This document shows positions 15,470 through 22,292 of a stretch of 64,000 nucleotides of DNA, piece after piece (positions within the stretch are counted from its first letter, which is position 1; each line of letters begins with the position of its first letter). The position numbers and the translations under genes are program-made. Source of the stretch: Sphingomonadales bacterium UBA2369. GTDB lineage: Bacteria; Pseudomonadota; Alphaproteobacteria; Sphingomonadales; Sphingomonadaceae. A model generated the notes under the pieces. The model was not told where the DNA came from. It made no database searches and saw nothing but the letters and a program-made list of their open reading frames with translations. Location of the stretch: the NCBI GenBank assembly GCA_002344055.1, contig DDTH01000013.1, positions 209,740-273,739 on the forward strand, in the 5' to 3' direction.

Positions 15470-17302
15470 ATGCTGCTCCATCCGATCGATCGCCCCGAAG
15501 CACGGGATCTGCGCCGCTGGGCGCGGAGCCTGTACTGGCGCGGGTGGGGCGTCACCCAGGCGGTTGAGGAGATCAACCGCGTCGGCGAGGTGTTTCCGGA
15601 CTGGCGGCCGCTGAAGCGATCGACGGTCGAATCCTGGAAGCAGCGCGACAAGTGGGACGAGGAAGCGCCGATCCGCGCGGCCGAGGAATGCCTGATCGTG
15701 CGCTTCCAGCAGCTGGTCGCGAAGGAATCGAAGACCGGGGGCGACTTCAAGGAGATCGACCTGCTCGGCCGCCAGATCGAGCGGATGGAGCGGTGCCGCA
15801 AATATCGCCAGACCGGCAACGAGGCGGATCTCAATCCGAACGTGGAGCGGCGCAATGCCGGGCCGAAAAAGCCGAAGCGCCCGAACCTGATCGACGCCGA
15901 GATGGCGGCGCAGCTGATCGAGGCATTCGAAGACGAATGTTTCGAGTACCAGCTGACCTGGTGGGAGGCGCGCAATCAGCGCACCCGCTTCATCCTGAAG
16001 AGCCGGCAGATCGGCGCGACCTGGTATTTCGCGCGCGAGGCGCTGATCGACGCGCTGCAGACCGGCCGCAACCAGATCTTCCTGTCCGCCTCGAGGCGCC
16101 AGGCGGACATCTTCCGCCGCTACATCGTTGAGTTCGTTTTCCGCGTCACCGGCGTGATGCTGAAGGGCGAGCATCTGCTGATCGACCGCGGCGACGATCC
16201 GGAGACGGGCCAGCCGCTCGAGCGGCCGACCTTGTTCTTCCTGGGCGCGAACTATCGCACCGCCCAGGGCGAGCATGGCAATTTCTATTACGACGAATGC
16301 TTCTGGGCGCAGGACTTCGAAACGACCGACGACGTCGCCAGCGGCATGGCGTCGCAGAAGCGCTACCGCGAAACCTATTTTTCGACCCCGTCCACGATCG
16401 CGCACGAGGCCTACAAGAAATGGTCCGGCGAGAAGGCCAACGAGGGCAAGCCGAAGGCCGACTGGACGAAGATCGATCTCTACGCGGAAGGGCTGCGCGC
16501 CGGCACCCTGGGCGCCGACGGGATCTGGCGCCACAAGGTGACGATCGAGGATGCGGCCGCCGGCGGCTGCGACCTGTTCGACATTGACGAGCTGCGCCGG
16601 CGCAAGTCGCCGGACGTCTTCGACAATCTCTTCATGTGCGAGTTCGTCGACGACACCCAGTCGGCTTTCCCGCTCGCGCTGATGAACCGCTGCCGGGTCG
16701 ATACCTTTGAAAGCTGGCGGGACTTCGACGCCTTCGCGCTGCGGCCGTTCGGCAATGGCGAGGTGGCGATCGGCTACGATCCGCAGGAGAGCGCCCAGGG
16801 CGACGATGCCGCCCTGGTCGTGGTGGCGTTGCCGACCGCGAAAGGCGGCCGATATCGGGTGCTCGAGAAGCTCCGGCTGAAGGGCGGCTACGAAGTCCAG
16901 GCCGAAGCGATCTTCCGCATGATGGCCCGGTACAACGTCGTCGATATCGCGATCGACAAGACGGGAGCCGGCTCAGCGGTCTACCAGCTCGTCGTGCCGC
17001 GCTTCCCGATGGTGCGGGGCTTCGAATATTCCGCGCCGCTGAAATCGTTGATGGTGCTGAAGGCGAAGCACATCATCACCGCCGGCCGGCTGCAGTACGA
17101 TGCCGGCGACAAGGACATTTCCGCCAGCTTCATGTCGATCCGGCCGGAGCTGACCAAGTCAGGGCGCCAGCTGACCTACGTTGCGAGCCGATCGGGCGAT
17201 ACCGGCCATGCCGACGTCGCCTGGGCGATCATGCACGTGCTCTACAATGAGAGCTTCGACGGCGAGCTTGGCGGCCAGAAATCCACCGTGGAGATTTACT
17301 GA
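15470..17302 (+). CDS. P: Terminase large subunit (ATPase) P
   Basis: DNA-packaging ATPase of the P2 gpP family, 610 residues. The N-terminus has the helix-turn-helix-like ARSLYWRGWGVTQAVEEIN and VESWKQRDKWDEEAPI. The ATPase block KSRQIGATWYFAREAL is the atypical Walker A of this family, FYYDECFWAQDF is Walker B, and the nuclease domain follows from about residue 430 (GYDPQ, DIAIDKTGAG). The ATG at 15470 is preferred because the predicted late transcript begins near 15443; upstream GTG (15437) and TTG (15350) starts would lie before it. Confidence 0.95.
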   Translation: MLLHPIDRPEARDLRRWARSLYWRGWGVTQAVEEINRVGEVFPDWRPLKRSTVESWKQRDKWDEEAPIRAAEECLIVRFQQLVAKESKTGGDFKEIDLLGRQIERMERCRKYRQTGNEADLNPNVERRNAGPKKPKRPNLIDAEMAAQLIEAFEDECFEYQLTWWEARNQRTRFILKSRQIGATWYFAREALIDALQTGRNQIFLSASRRQADIFRRYIVEFVFRVTGVMLKGEHLLIDRGDDPETGQPLERPTLFFLGANYRTAQGEHGNFYYDECFWAQDFETTDDVASGMASQKRYRETYFSTPSTIAHEAYKKWSGEKANEGKPKADWTKIDLYAEGLRAGTLGADGIWRHKVTIEDAAAGGCDLFDIDELRRRKSPDVFDNLFMCEFVDDTQSAFPLALMNRCRVDTFESWRDFDAFALRPFGNGEVAIGYDPQESAQGDDAALVVVALPTAKGGRYRVLEKLRLKGGYEVQAEAIFRMMARYNVVDIAIDKTGAGSAVYQLVVPRFPMVRGFEYSAPLKSLMVLKAKHIITAGRLQYDAGDKDISASFMSIRPELTKSGRQLTYVASRSGDTGHADVAWAIMHVLYNESFDGELGGQKSTVEIY

Positions 17303-17303
17303 A

Positions 17304-18362
17304 ATGACCGAGACATCAGCGATGGCCGCCGGGCCGCGCGAGACGGACGCCGCAGACGAAGCCGCGGCGCAGCGCAGCAACGCGATCCAGGCATTCGCCT
17401 TCGGCGACCCGGAAGGCGTGCTCGATCGGCGCGAGCTGCTTCAGCATGTCGAATGCTGGCATAACGGCCGCTGGTACCACCCGCCTGTATCGACGGACGG
17501 ATTGGCTCGCGCCTTCGATATCGCGCCGCACCATGCGAGCGCGATCCGGCTGAAGGTGAACCTGCTGGCGAAGCACTTCCGGCCGTCGCGCTGGCTCGAC
17601 CGTGCCAATTTCCGGAAATTCGCGCTCGACTTCCTCGTGATGGGGCATGCCTATCTGGAGCGCCGCGACAATATGATCCGTCAGCCTCTCCGGCTTGTGC
17701 ACAGCCTGGCGCGTTACACCCGCCGCGGCGTCGAGGAAGGTCGCTATTTCTTCGTTCCAGGCTGGCGCCAGGAGCATGAGTTCGCTCCCGGCAGCGTCTT
17801 CCAGCTCAACCAGGAGCATGTCGGCCAGGAGATTTACGGCGTGCCGGAATATATGTCGGCCCTGCAGTCGGGATTCCTCAACGAGGCCGCGACGCTTTTC
17901 CGCCGGCGCTACTATCTGAACGGCAGCCATGCCGGCTTCGTCTTCTACCTCAATGAGGAGACCGTCACCAACGAGGATGCCGACGCGATCCGCAAGGCGC
18001 TGAAGGAATCGAAGGGCGTCGGGAACTTCAAAAACCTGTTCCTGCACGCGCCGAAGGGGAAGAAGGACGGTGTGCAGATCATCCCGATCAGCGAGGTGGC
18101 CGCCAAGGACGAGTTCCTCGGGATCAAATCGACCACGCGCGACGACATGCTGGCCGCGCACCGGACGCCGCCGCAGCTGATCGGTGTCATTCCCCAGAAC
18201 GCCGCGCTAGGTCCGGTCGATAAGGCGAGCGAGATCTTCCATCTCAATGAGATCGAGCCGCTGCAGGCGCGCTTTATTGAGCTGAACGACTGGCTGGGCT
18301 ATGAGGCGGTCGCGTTCGACCCGTATAAGGGACCGGTGGTGGCCGTGGCGGCGGCGGCTTAA
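17304..18362 (+). CDS. Q: Portal protein Q
   Basis: P2 gpQ-type portal through which DNA enters the head, 352 residues (P2: 344). Diagnostic blocks are NAIQAFAFGDPEGVLDRREL, WHNGRWYHPPVSTDGLAR, QLNQEHVGQEIYGVPEYMSA and MLAAHRTPPQLIGVIPQN. The ATG begins two bases after the P stop codon, so P and Q form one rightward unit. The P2 cos site lies beyond Q; here only 29 bases separate the Q stop from the convergent hicB gene, and I could not recognise a cos sequence. Confidence 0.95.
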   Translation: MTETSAMAAGPRETDAADEAAAQRSNAIQAFAFGDPEGVLDRRELLQHVECWHNGRWYHPPVSTDGLARAFDIAPHHASAIRLKVNLLAKHFRPSRWLDRANFRKFALDFLVMGHAYLERRDNMIRQPLRLVHSLARYTRRGVEEGRYFFVPGWRQEHEFAPGSVFQLNQEHVGQEIYGVPEYMSALQSGFLNEAATLFRRRYYLNGSHAGFVFYLNEETVTNEDADAIRKALKESKGVGNFKNLFLHAPKGKKDGVQIIPISEVAAKDEFLGIKSTTRDDMLAAHRTPPQLIGVIPQNAALGPVDKASEIFHLNEIEPLQARFIELNDWLGYEAVAFDPYKGPVVAVAAAA

Positions 18363-18391
18363 GCGCCGTCGATCCTTTAGCTCCGAAGCGG

Positions 18392-19006
18392 CTAGAGCGC
18401 CGACGTCTCCCGCACGATCACCTTGCTTTCCGGCACGTCATAAAGCCGCGAGGCGAACAGGACGGCGGCGGCGGAGCTGTCGAACCGATCCGGCAGCACG
18501 GTGCTTGCGGGGACGGCTCGGCCGCCGCGCTGCTCGGTCCAGTGCGGGCAGACCCGCCAACGATTGCCCTTCGCGAGCATCACGTAAACCTGCCGCGGCT
18601 TCACCGTATAGAAGGGTGACTGCGCCAGGCGTGCGAGCCGCTCCCGGATCGCCTCGGCGATAAAGGCGGAACGGTTGCTGGCAACCGCATCGACCGCAGC
18701 AACGACGCCTTCGTCCATTGACAACAGGACGCGAGTAACGCGGCCGGGCAGTTCGGCGCGCACCAAGATGTGCGCGACGTCGTCGCCGCCCTCGATCGGC
18801 TCAATGTCGTCAAGCGAGGATGGCGCGGGGATAGGATCCTTGTCGCCGATCATACCCTCAAGGTGCAGAGCGAGCGCCGCTTCCGCGTTGATCGCGGCTG
18901 CCTGGATAGTGTCGCCCGCTGCGATGCAGCCGGGGAAATCGGGGAAGCTGACGCCGAAGCCGTCTGCGCTGCGGTCGATGATCGCGGGGAAGTATTGGAG
19001 GGGCAT
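18392..19006 (-). CDS. hicB: HicB-type antitoxin with extra C-terminal domain
   Basis: Antitoxin partner of HicA, 204 residues. Residues 1 to 60 are the HicB fold (MPLQYFPAIIDRSADGFGVS, FPDFPGCIAAGDTIQAA). Residues of about 90 to 127 form a ribbon-helix-helix DNA-binding domain (TRVLLSMDEGVVAAVDAVA, NRSAFIAEAIRERLARL). Residues 130 to 204 are an additional domain (VYVMLAKGNRWRVCPHW, SSAAAVLFASRLYDVPES) resembling DUF2188. That makes it much longer than common HicB proteins. One AT-rich palindrome lies 14 bases before the ATG, consistent with autoregulation. Confidence 0.88.
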   Translation of the reverse strand: MPLQYFPAIIDRSADGFGVSFPDFPGCIAAGDTIQAAAINAEAALALHLEGMIGDKDPIPAPSSLDDIEPIEGGDDVAHILVRAELPGRVTRVLLSMDEGVVAAVDAVASNRSAFIAEAIRERLARLAQSPFYTVKPRQVYVMLAKGNRWRVCPHWTEQRGGRAVPASTVLPDRFDSSAAAVLFASRLYDVPESKVIVRETSAL

Positions 19007-19020
19007 CGTTCTTATCCTTT

Positions 19021-19037
19021 GTTATACGGAATATATC
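19021..19037. promoter_or_regulatory. AT-rich palindromic operator before hicB
   Basis: A 17-bp imperfect palindrome of the form GATATAC-N3-(A/G)TATATC with one mismatch in the left arm, 14 bases upstream of the hicB start codon. It is one of four copies between hicB and the rightward gene at 19421. The ribbon-helix-helix domain of HicB is the obvious candidate to bind it. Confidence 0.65.
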
Positions 19038-19083
19038 TAGCTTGGCGGGGGTCTTCAATTCACAATCGTCGGGAGACCCGGCC

Positions 19084-19278
19084 CTAAGGCCGGAGTTTCA
19101 AGCCGCTTTGCTTCTCGATGCTGATGATGTTGCGAAGGGAGAGGTCTTTCACCGGATGCTGGACCGTGACCTTGCCGGGCTTAGTGGCGTGCTTCAGCTG
19201 GACGTGATCGCCTTTCGTCGCGACATCATACCAGCCATCTTTCTTAAGCGACTTCAGAATTTCCCGGCTGCTAATCAT
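19084..19278 (-). CDS. hicA: HicA-type mRNA interferase toxin
   Basis: Toxin of 64 residues with a double-stranded-RNA-binding-like fold. The family pattern is complete: SSREILKSLKKDGWYDVATK, GDHVQLKH with the catalytic His25, and TVQHPVKDLSLRNIISIEK. It cleaves mRNA when free of HicB. The ATG at 19278 gives the standard length; an upstream in-frame extension crosses an operator. It is transcribed before hicB with a 77-base gap that contains its own operator, so the antitoxin may also be expressed separately. Confidence 0.93.
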   Translation of the reverse strand: MISSREILKSLKKDGWYDVATKGDHVQLKHATKPGKVTVQHPVKDLSLRNIISIEKQSGLKLRP

Positions 19279-19294
19279 CTTCGTTCCCCGTCGT

Positions 19295-19311
19295 GATATA
19301 TGTAATATATC
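19295..19311. promoter_or_regulatory. AT-rich palindromic operator before hicA
   Basis: A 17-bp palindrome of the same family (GATATAT-GTA-ATATATC), 16 bases upstream of the hicA start codon. Confidence 0.65.
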
Positions 19312-19339
19312 AGTCAGGACGGGGTGACGCAAGCTAAAA

Positions 19340-19356
19340 GATATACGAAATATATC
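19340..19356. promoter_or_regulatory. AT-rich palindromic operator, middle copy
   Basis: A 17-bp palindrome (GATATAC-GAA-ATATATC) centred 45 bases from the hicA-proximal copy and 47 bases from the next one. It lies in the divergent promoter region between hicA and the gene at 19421. Confidence 0.65.
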
Positions 19357-19386
19357 ATATTTTGCTGGACCGGGTCGACCCGAAGA

Positions 19387-19403
19387 GATATACCCCGTAT
19401 ATC
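19387..19403. promoter_or_regulatory. AT-rich palindromic operator before the rightward gene
   Basis: A 17-bp palindrome (GATATAC-CCC-GTATATC), the most symmetric of the four, 17 bases upstream of the start codon at 19421. The spacing is the same as that seen at hicA and hicB. Confidence 0.65.
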
Positions 19404-19420
19404 ATAACAGGGAACGCGAA

Positions 19421-19651
19421 ATGACCAGCACCAGCATCGATGGCATCCACTTCCTCCTCGGCCGCGATATCCGCGGCAATGAGTGGGTCAGCCAATATAC
19501 CACCAGCGAAATGGCCGAACTCTTCACCGAAGAGCAGCTGGTAGGCCTGGCCCGCGGCGACGTTGCCATCTGCTACCATCAACCGCGCCTGCCGACCGAG
19601 GCCACGCTCTTCCAGGACATGGTCGCCGCCACCCGCGCCGCGCGCGACTGA
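19421..19651 (+). CDS. Small protein divergent from hicA
   Basis: A 76-residue soluble acidic protein, MTSTSIDGIHFLLGRDIRGN followed by EWVSQYTTSEMAELFTEEQL, ending with ATRAARD. AGGGAA lies upstream at good spacing. It has no recognised domain. It shares the divergent control region and palindrome family with hicA and hicB, so it may belong to the same regulon, for example as a third component or a lysogeny gene. This is inference from position. Confidence 0.65.
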   Translation: MTSTSIDGIHFLLGRDIRGNEWVSQYTTSEMAELFTEEQLVGLARGDVAICYHQPRLPTEATLFQDMVAATRAARD

Positions 19652-19780
19652 TCGCACTAGCGCGCCGGCCGGTCACCTCGATGTCGCGCGCCGGACTGTG
19701 CACCCCGCCCCACCTACTGGCTTTTGGGGCATGTTTTGACGCTCTCGGCCGACCGTTGACGGCCGAGGGCAATTTCGCCC

Positions 19781-20179
19781 TTAGCGCGGCGCGAACGCAG
19801 ATGCGGATTGATGCATGCCGGCGCGCCTCAGCTTAGCCGCCGAGGCAGGCCGCGGCGGCGGATTTTCAGGCTCGAGATCGCAAGGCAGCTGGCCGTCTAG
19901 GCCGAGCGGATTGGTGTCAGGTTCCACCAGTGTCTGCAGCGGCTTGTCCATGTCGAAGGCCGCAAGGAAATAGGCTTCGCCGCGACAGCGTGTGACTTTG
20001 CACGCCGGGCGAGCATTGATCAGCGAGGCGTGTCCGCCCCGCGTGCGCTCGACGGCCTTTAGATCGACATCGAACACCGTGCTGCATTTGGCGCAGCCAA
20101 CTCGAACAACGACGCCCGCCGCGAGCATCGCGGCGACAGTCCGATACTGCGTTGGCCAGATCCTCGATCGCCGATTCAT
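19781..20179 (-). CDS. Four-cysteine protein, possible zinc-binding regulator
   Basis: A 132-residue protein from the ATG at 20179 (the open frame extends 51 codons further upstream without a convincing start). It carries Cys29-X2-Cys32-X27-Cys60-X4-Cys65 (VGCAKCSTVFDVDLKAVERT at the first pair, ACKVTRC at the second). The P2 Ogr activator and P4 Delta have C-X2-C-X22-C-X4-C, so the layout is similar, but no other similarity was seen and the true ogr position after gene D is outside the window. The C-terminal third is proline-rich and basic. DNA binding is possible but unproven. Confidence 0.6.
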   Translation of the reverse strand: MNRRSRIWPTQYRTVAAMLAAGVVVRVGCAKCSTVFDVDLKAVERTRGGHASLINARPACKVTRCRGEAYFLAAFDMDKPLQTLVEPDTNPLGLDGQLPCDLEPENPPPRPASAAKLRRAGMHQSASAFAPR

Positions 20180-20466
20180 CGCCGAAACGTATGCGGAACG
20201 GACGTTATAGAAAAGGGGCAAAGTTCCATTCGATTTGAGTGCTTTGCAGACATGCCATCGAAGTGCAGGGGCGTTCGCGATTGGCCCGAAACTTGCCCCG
20301 CGCGGCCATTGCCGAGCCATGCGCCGGCGCAAGCCGGCGCCCCCGCCCTCGGTGCAAGGTCGGGTGATTCCTATTTAGCAGGACGATGGTGTGAAGGTTC
20401 AGATAAAATTGCGTCGAGCGAAGCTCGTCATCATCTCCTTTAGATCCTTGAGGGGGTACAGTGGCA

Positions 20467-21147
20467 CTAATCTGAACTCGCGCTCGGGATCATGGCGCCG
20501 AGGCGGCCAAGGATCGCTTCCAGTTCGGGATCGAGGGGCGGTCCCTCCACAGGGCGCCCGCTGACGGACGTGGCGGCGGCATTGCCGAGGCGCCGGTGCC
20601 GGCGCTCCCTCAGGTCGCGGAAGCGCTGCAGGACGCGCGCTGGCAGCTTCCCGATGTCGAAGAAGTACGCGTTTGTGACCTGCTCGCGTTGTGGGCCTTC
20701 ATCGTTTCCGGTGCGTTGGCTGCGCCGAACCCAGTCGAGAAAGCCGTGCCGCTTCAGGCGTGCCAAGGCGTCGACCACCGTTTTGCGGGCGAATCCCGTT
20801 ACCGTTTCGATCCAGGCAATTGCAGGCTCGAGGCGCCCGGTCTTGAAGTCTAGCACATTGCCGGTCAGCAGCGCCTCCAGCACCGTTATGCCGTAGGGCG
20901 TTATCGGGCCTCTTCCGCCGTCGCGGTGGCGCGTGACCTGGTCAAACTCCTTGGCGGCTTTCAGCAGGTCCTCGATCCAGCCTAGCGCGCCCCGGACTGT
21001 CCCGTCGCCAATCGGCGAAAACACGCGCGCGCGCGCGTCGTCAACGTCGTAGCTGTTGCGCCGGACGCGTTGGTCCGGCCCGCGGACTTTTCCAGTGAGT
21101 TGCGCTGCGGCGCGCCTGATTACCTGCTTTGTATCGCGCGCGATCAT
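20467..21147 (-). CDS. Winged-helix DNA-binding protein, possibly replication-related
   Basis: A 226-residue basic protein. The middle part (about residues 80 to 170) looks like a winged helix: PITPYGITVLEALLTGNVLD, then IAWIETVTGFARKTVVDALA and RLKRHGFLDWVRR as the recognition region, with a beta wing afterwards. The N-terminus is positively charged. Proteins of this layout are found in sphingomonad and rhizobial plasmids and prophages and are sometimes named as replication proteins; I cannot assign a specific role. It is the rightmost gene with prophage character. Confidence 0.68.
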   Translation of the reverse strand: MIARDTKQVIRRAAAQLTGKVRGPDQRVRRNSYDVDDARARVFSPIGDGTVRGALGWIEDLLKAAKEFDQVTRHRDGGRGPITPYGITVLEALLTGNVLDFKTGRLEPAIAWIETVTGFARKTVVDALARLKRHGFLDWVRRSQRTGNDEGPQREQVTNAYFFDIGKLPARVLQRFRDLRERRHRRLGNAAATSVSGRPVEGPPLDPELEAILGRLGAMIPSASSD

Positions 21148-21657
21148 GACGCGCGCTTCTGCGAACAGGGGAAAGAGAGGGTGGAAGCAGCCCTGTCGAG
21201 CGTGCGGTCGAGCAATATCATTTCGGCCCCCGGATGCGGAGTCGATGGACGCACGAAACCGCCGGCTGCGACGGGGTCGCGGCCGTGCGGTGCGTGAATG
21301 ATCCTGCGCGGGTGAGGCGCAGGTTTAAGGGTGGTGCGGCCCTCGGGATTGTAGCGCGGCTACAGGGGCGCCCAGTTCGCCTCCCGAGCGGCCTGGGCAG
21401 GCGGCGCGCGCGCCCCGAGAGCGCGGCGACACGCGCCGGATATCAAGCCTTAAAGGATCGCCTCTGGCGATGTCGGTGGGAGCGGTCCTCCGCTACCATC
21501 CCCACCAGACATGCAGGCCGATGAAGGTTCCGCCTCCGTAAGGACTCGCTCGCCCGTCTAAACTGCGTTAACCATCCACCGCCGCGCGGGGACGAGTCGT
21601 TCGCCGTGCCGGGGTCATGTCCCCGGCCTCCGACCGCCTTGGCGCGATATGATGGGT
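21148..21657. other. Gene-free stretch at the presumed prophage/chromosome junction
   Basis: No convincing gene lies between 21148 and the leader of the gene at 21716. It contains a stem-loop at 21475-21506 (GGTGGG paired with CCCACC enclosing GCGG-tcct-CCGC) and a perfect seven-pair hairpin with a six-base loop at 21608-21627. Neither has a T-tract, so they are not typical terminators. The right attachment site may be here, but the left end is not in the window for comparison. Confidence 0.45.
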
Positions 21658-21709
21658 TCCTTCCCTGCGCGACGCGCAGCCGGTTCAATCCGGCGCGGAT
21701 CGGGAAGGA
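21658..21709 (+). promoter_or_regulatory. Leader RNA three-way junction that covers the ribosome binding site
   Basis: The 5' leader can fold into a compact junction. P1 is TCCTTCCC (21658-21665) with GGGAAGGA (21702-21709). P2 is TGCGC-GAC-GCGCA (21666-21678). P3 is GCCGG-TTCAAT-CCGGC (21679-21694). The stems follow one another directly, and seven bases connect P3 to P1. The 3' strand of P1 is itself the Shine-Dalgarno sequence, six bases before the ATG at 21716. In the folded state translation would be blocked, so this could act as a thermosensor, ligand switch or protein-controlled switch. It matches no riboswitch family that I know. Confidence 0.55.
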
Positions 21710-21715
21710 CGCATC

Positions 21716-22288
21716 ATGAAGCAGCTTCCGAAAGTCAGCCGCCGCTCATTCCTAGCCACCGTCGCGGGCGTGCCGGTGGGCGTCGTGCTCGCCGGCAGCG
21801 GCGATGCTCAGGCGCAGCCGAGTTGCACCGATCGCGATCCGGCCCCGCCGCGCGGCGATCCCGGCGGGCGCGGGCGCAATTGCCAGAACCGGCCGCCGCC
21901 TCCTCCGCCGACGGGCTGTAGCGACACGGATTCCGGCTCCAGCGCCGATCCGGGCGGACGCGGCCGGCGCTGTACGCCGCAGCCGCCTGTTTCAGGCTGC
22001 AGCGATCGCGATCCCTCCGATCCGGGAGGCCGCGGGCGCAATTGCAGCGGCCGGCGCGATGGCGACGCTTATCCGACGGGCCGCCGCGAGCGAACCTATC
22101 AAGTCTGCTGGGTCGACCATCCGAGCCGCTCCAACGACGAGTGCAACATGCAGACCTACACCGAATGGGCGACGACCTATTCGGACGGCCGGACGGTGTA
22201 CGACACGGCGGAAGCGGACGCTCGCAAGGCCGAGATGACGCGGCGCGGTTACACGGCCCGCTGGCACCAGATATTGCAGAATTGGTGA
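21716..22288 (+). CDS. Tat-exported protein with three cysteine repeats
   Basis: A 190-residue protein with a twin-arginine signal (KVSRRSFLATVAGVPVGVVL, cleavage likely after AQA near residue 34). Residues 36 to 110 contain three repeats of the form C-(T/S)-D-x-D, a short spacer, then DPGGRGR-x-C, separated by proline stretches. Each repeat has a cysteine at both ends, suggesting a disulfide-closed loop, and the D-x-D could bind a metal such as calcium. The C-terminus has a cysteine pair in TYQVCWVDHPSRSNDECNM. Tat export implies folding before export. I do not recognise the family. Confidence 0.85.
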   Translation: MKQLPKVSRRSFLATVAGVPVGVVLAGSGDAQAQPSCTDRDPAPPRGDPGGRGRNCQNRPPPPPPTGCSDTDSGSSADPGGRGRRCTPQPPVSGCSDRDPSDPGGRGRNCSGRRDGDAYPTGRRERTYQVCWVDHPSRSNDECNMQTYTEWATTYSDGRTVYDTAEADARKAEMTRRGYTARWHQILQNW

Positions 22289-22292
22289 CGGT

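Larger units (their letters stand above)
1..21147. mobile_element. P2-like prophage, right-hand part
   Basis: The genes FI, W, V, J, I, H, S, R, X, L, M, N, O, P and Q of phage P2 are all recognisable, with a lysis cassette between X and R as in P2. The left end lies outside the window, so FII, E, T, U, D, ogr, the repressor and the integrase are not visible. The right limit is uncertain: the last gene that looks phage-related ends at 21147 and the first clearly chromosomal genes begin at about 21.7 to 22.3 kb. No attachment site could be identified. All structural genes are intact, so the element could be functional; this is inference. Confidence 0.93.

Noticed and set aside
14399..16534. 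Very long minus-strand open frame that would extend the scaffold gene O to 711 codons
   Set aside because: Homology to P2 O begins at about 15259; the upstream part is antisense to P and crosses the late palindrome.
18363..18391. Possible cos site beyond Q
   Set aside because: Only 29 bases are available and nothing resembles the P2 cos region; it may lie in the hicB-to-19421 region or elsewhere, but no evidence supports a position.
21679..21694. GGTTCAATCC resembling a tRNA T-arm
   Set aside because: The loop has six bases when paired, and there is no acceptor stem, D-arm or anticodon arm; it is better explained as a hairpin of the leader RNA.
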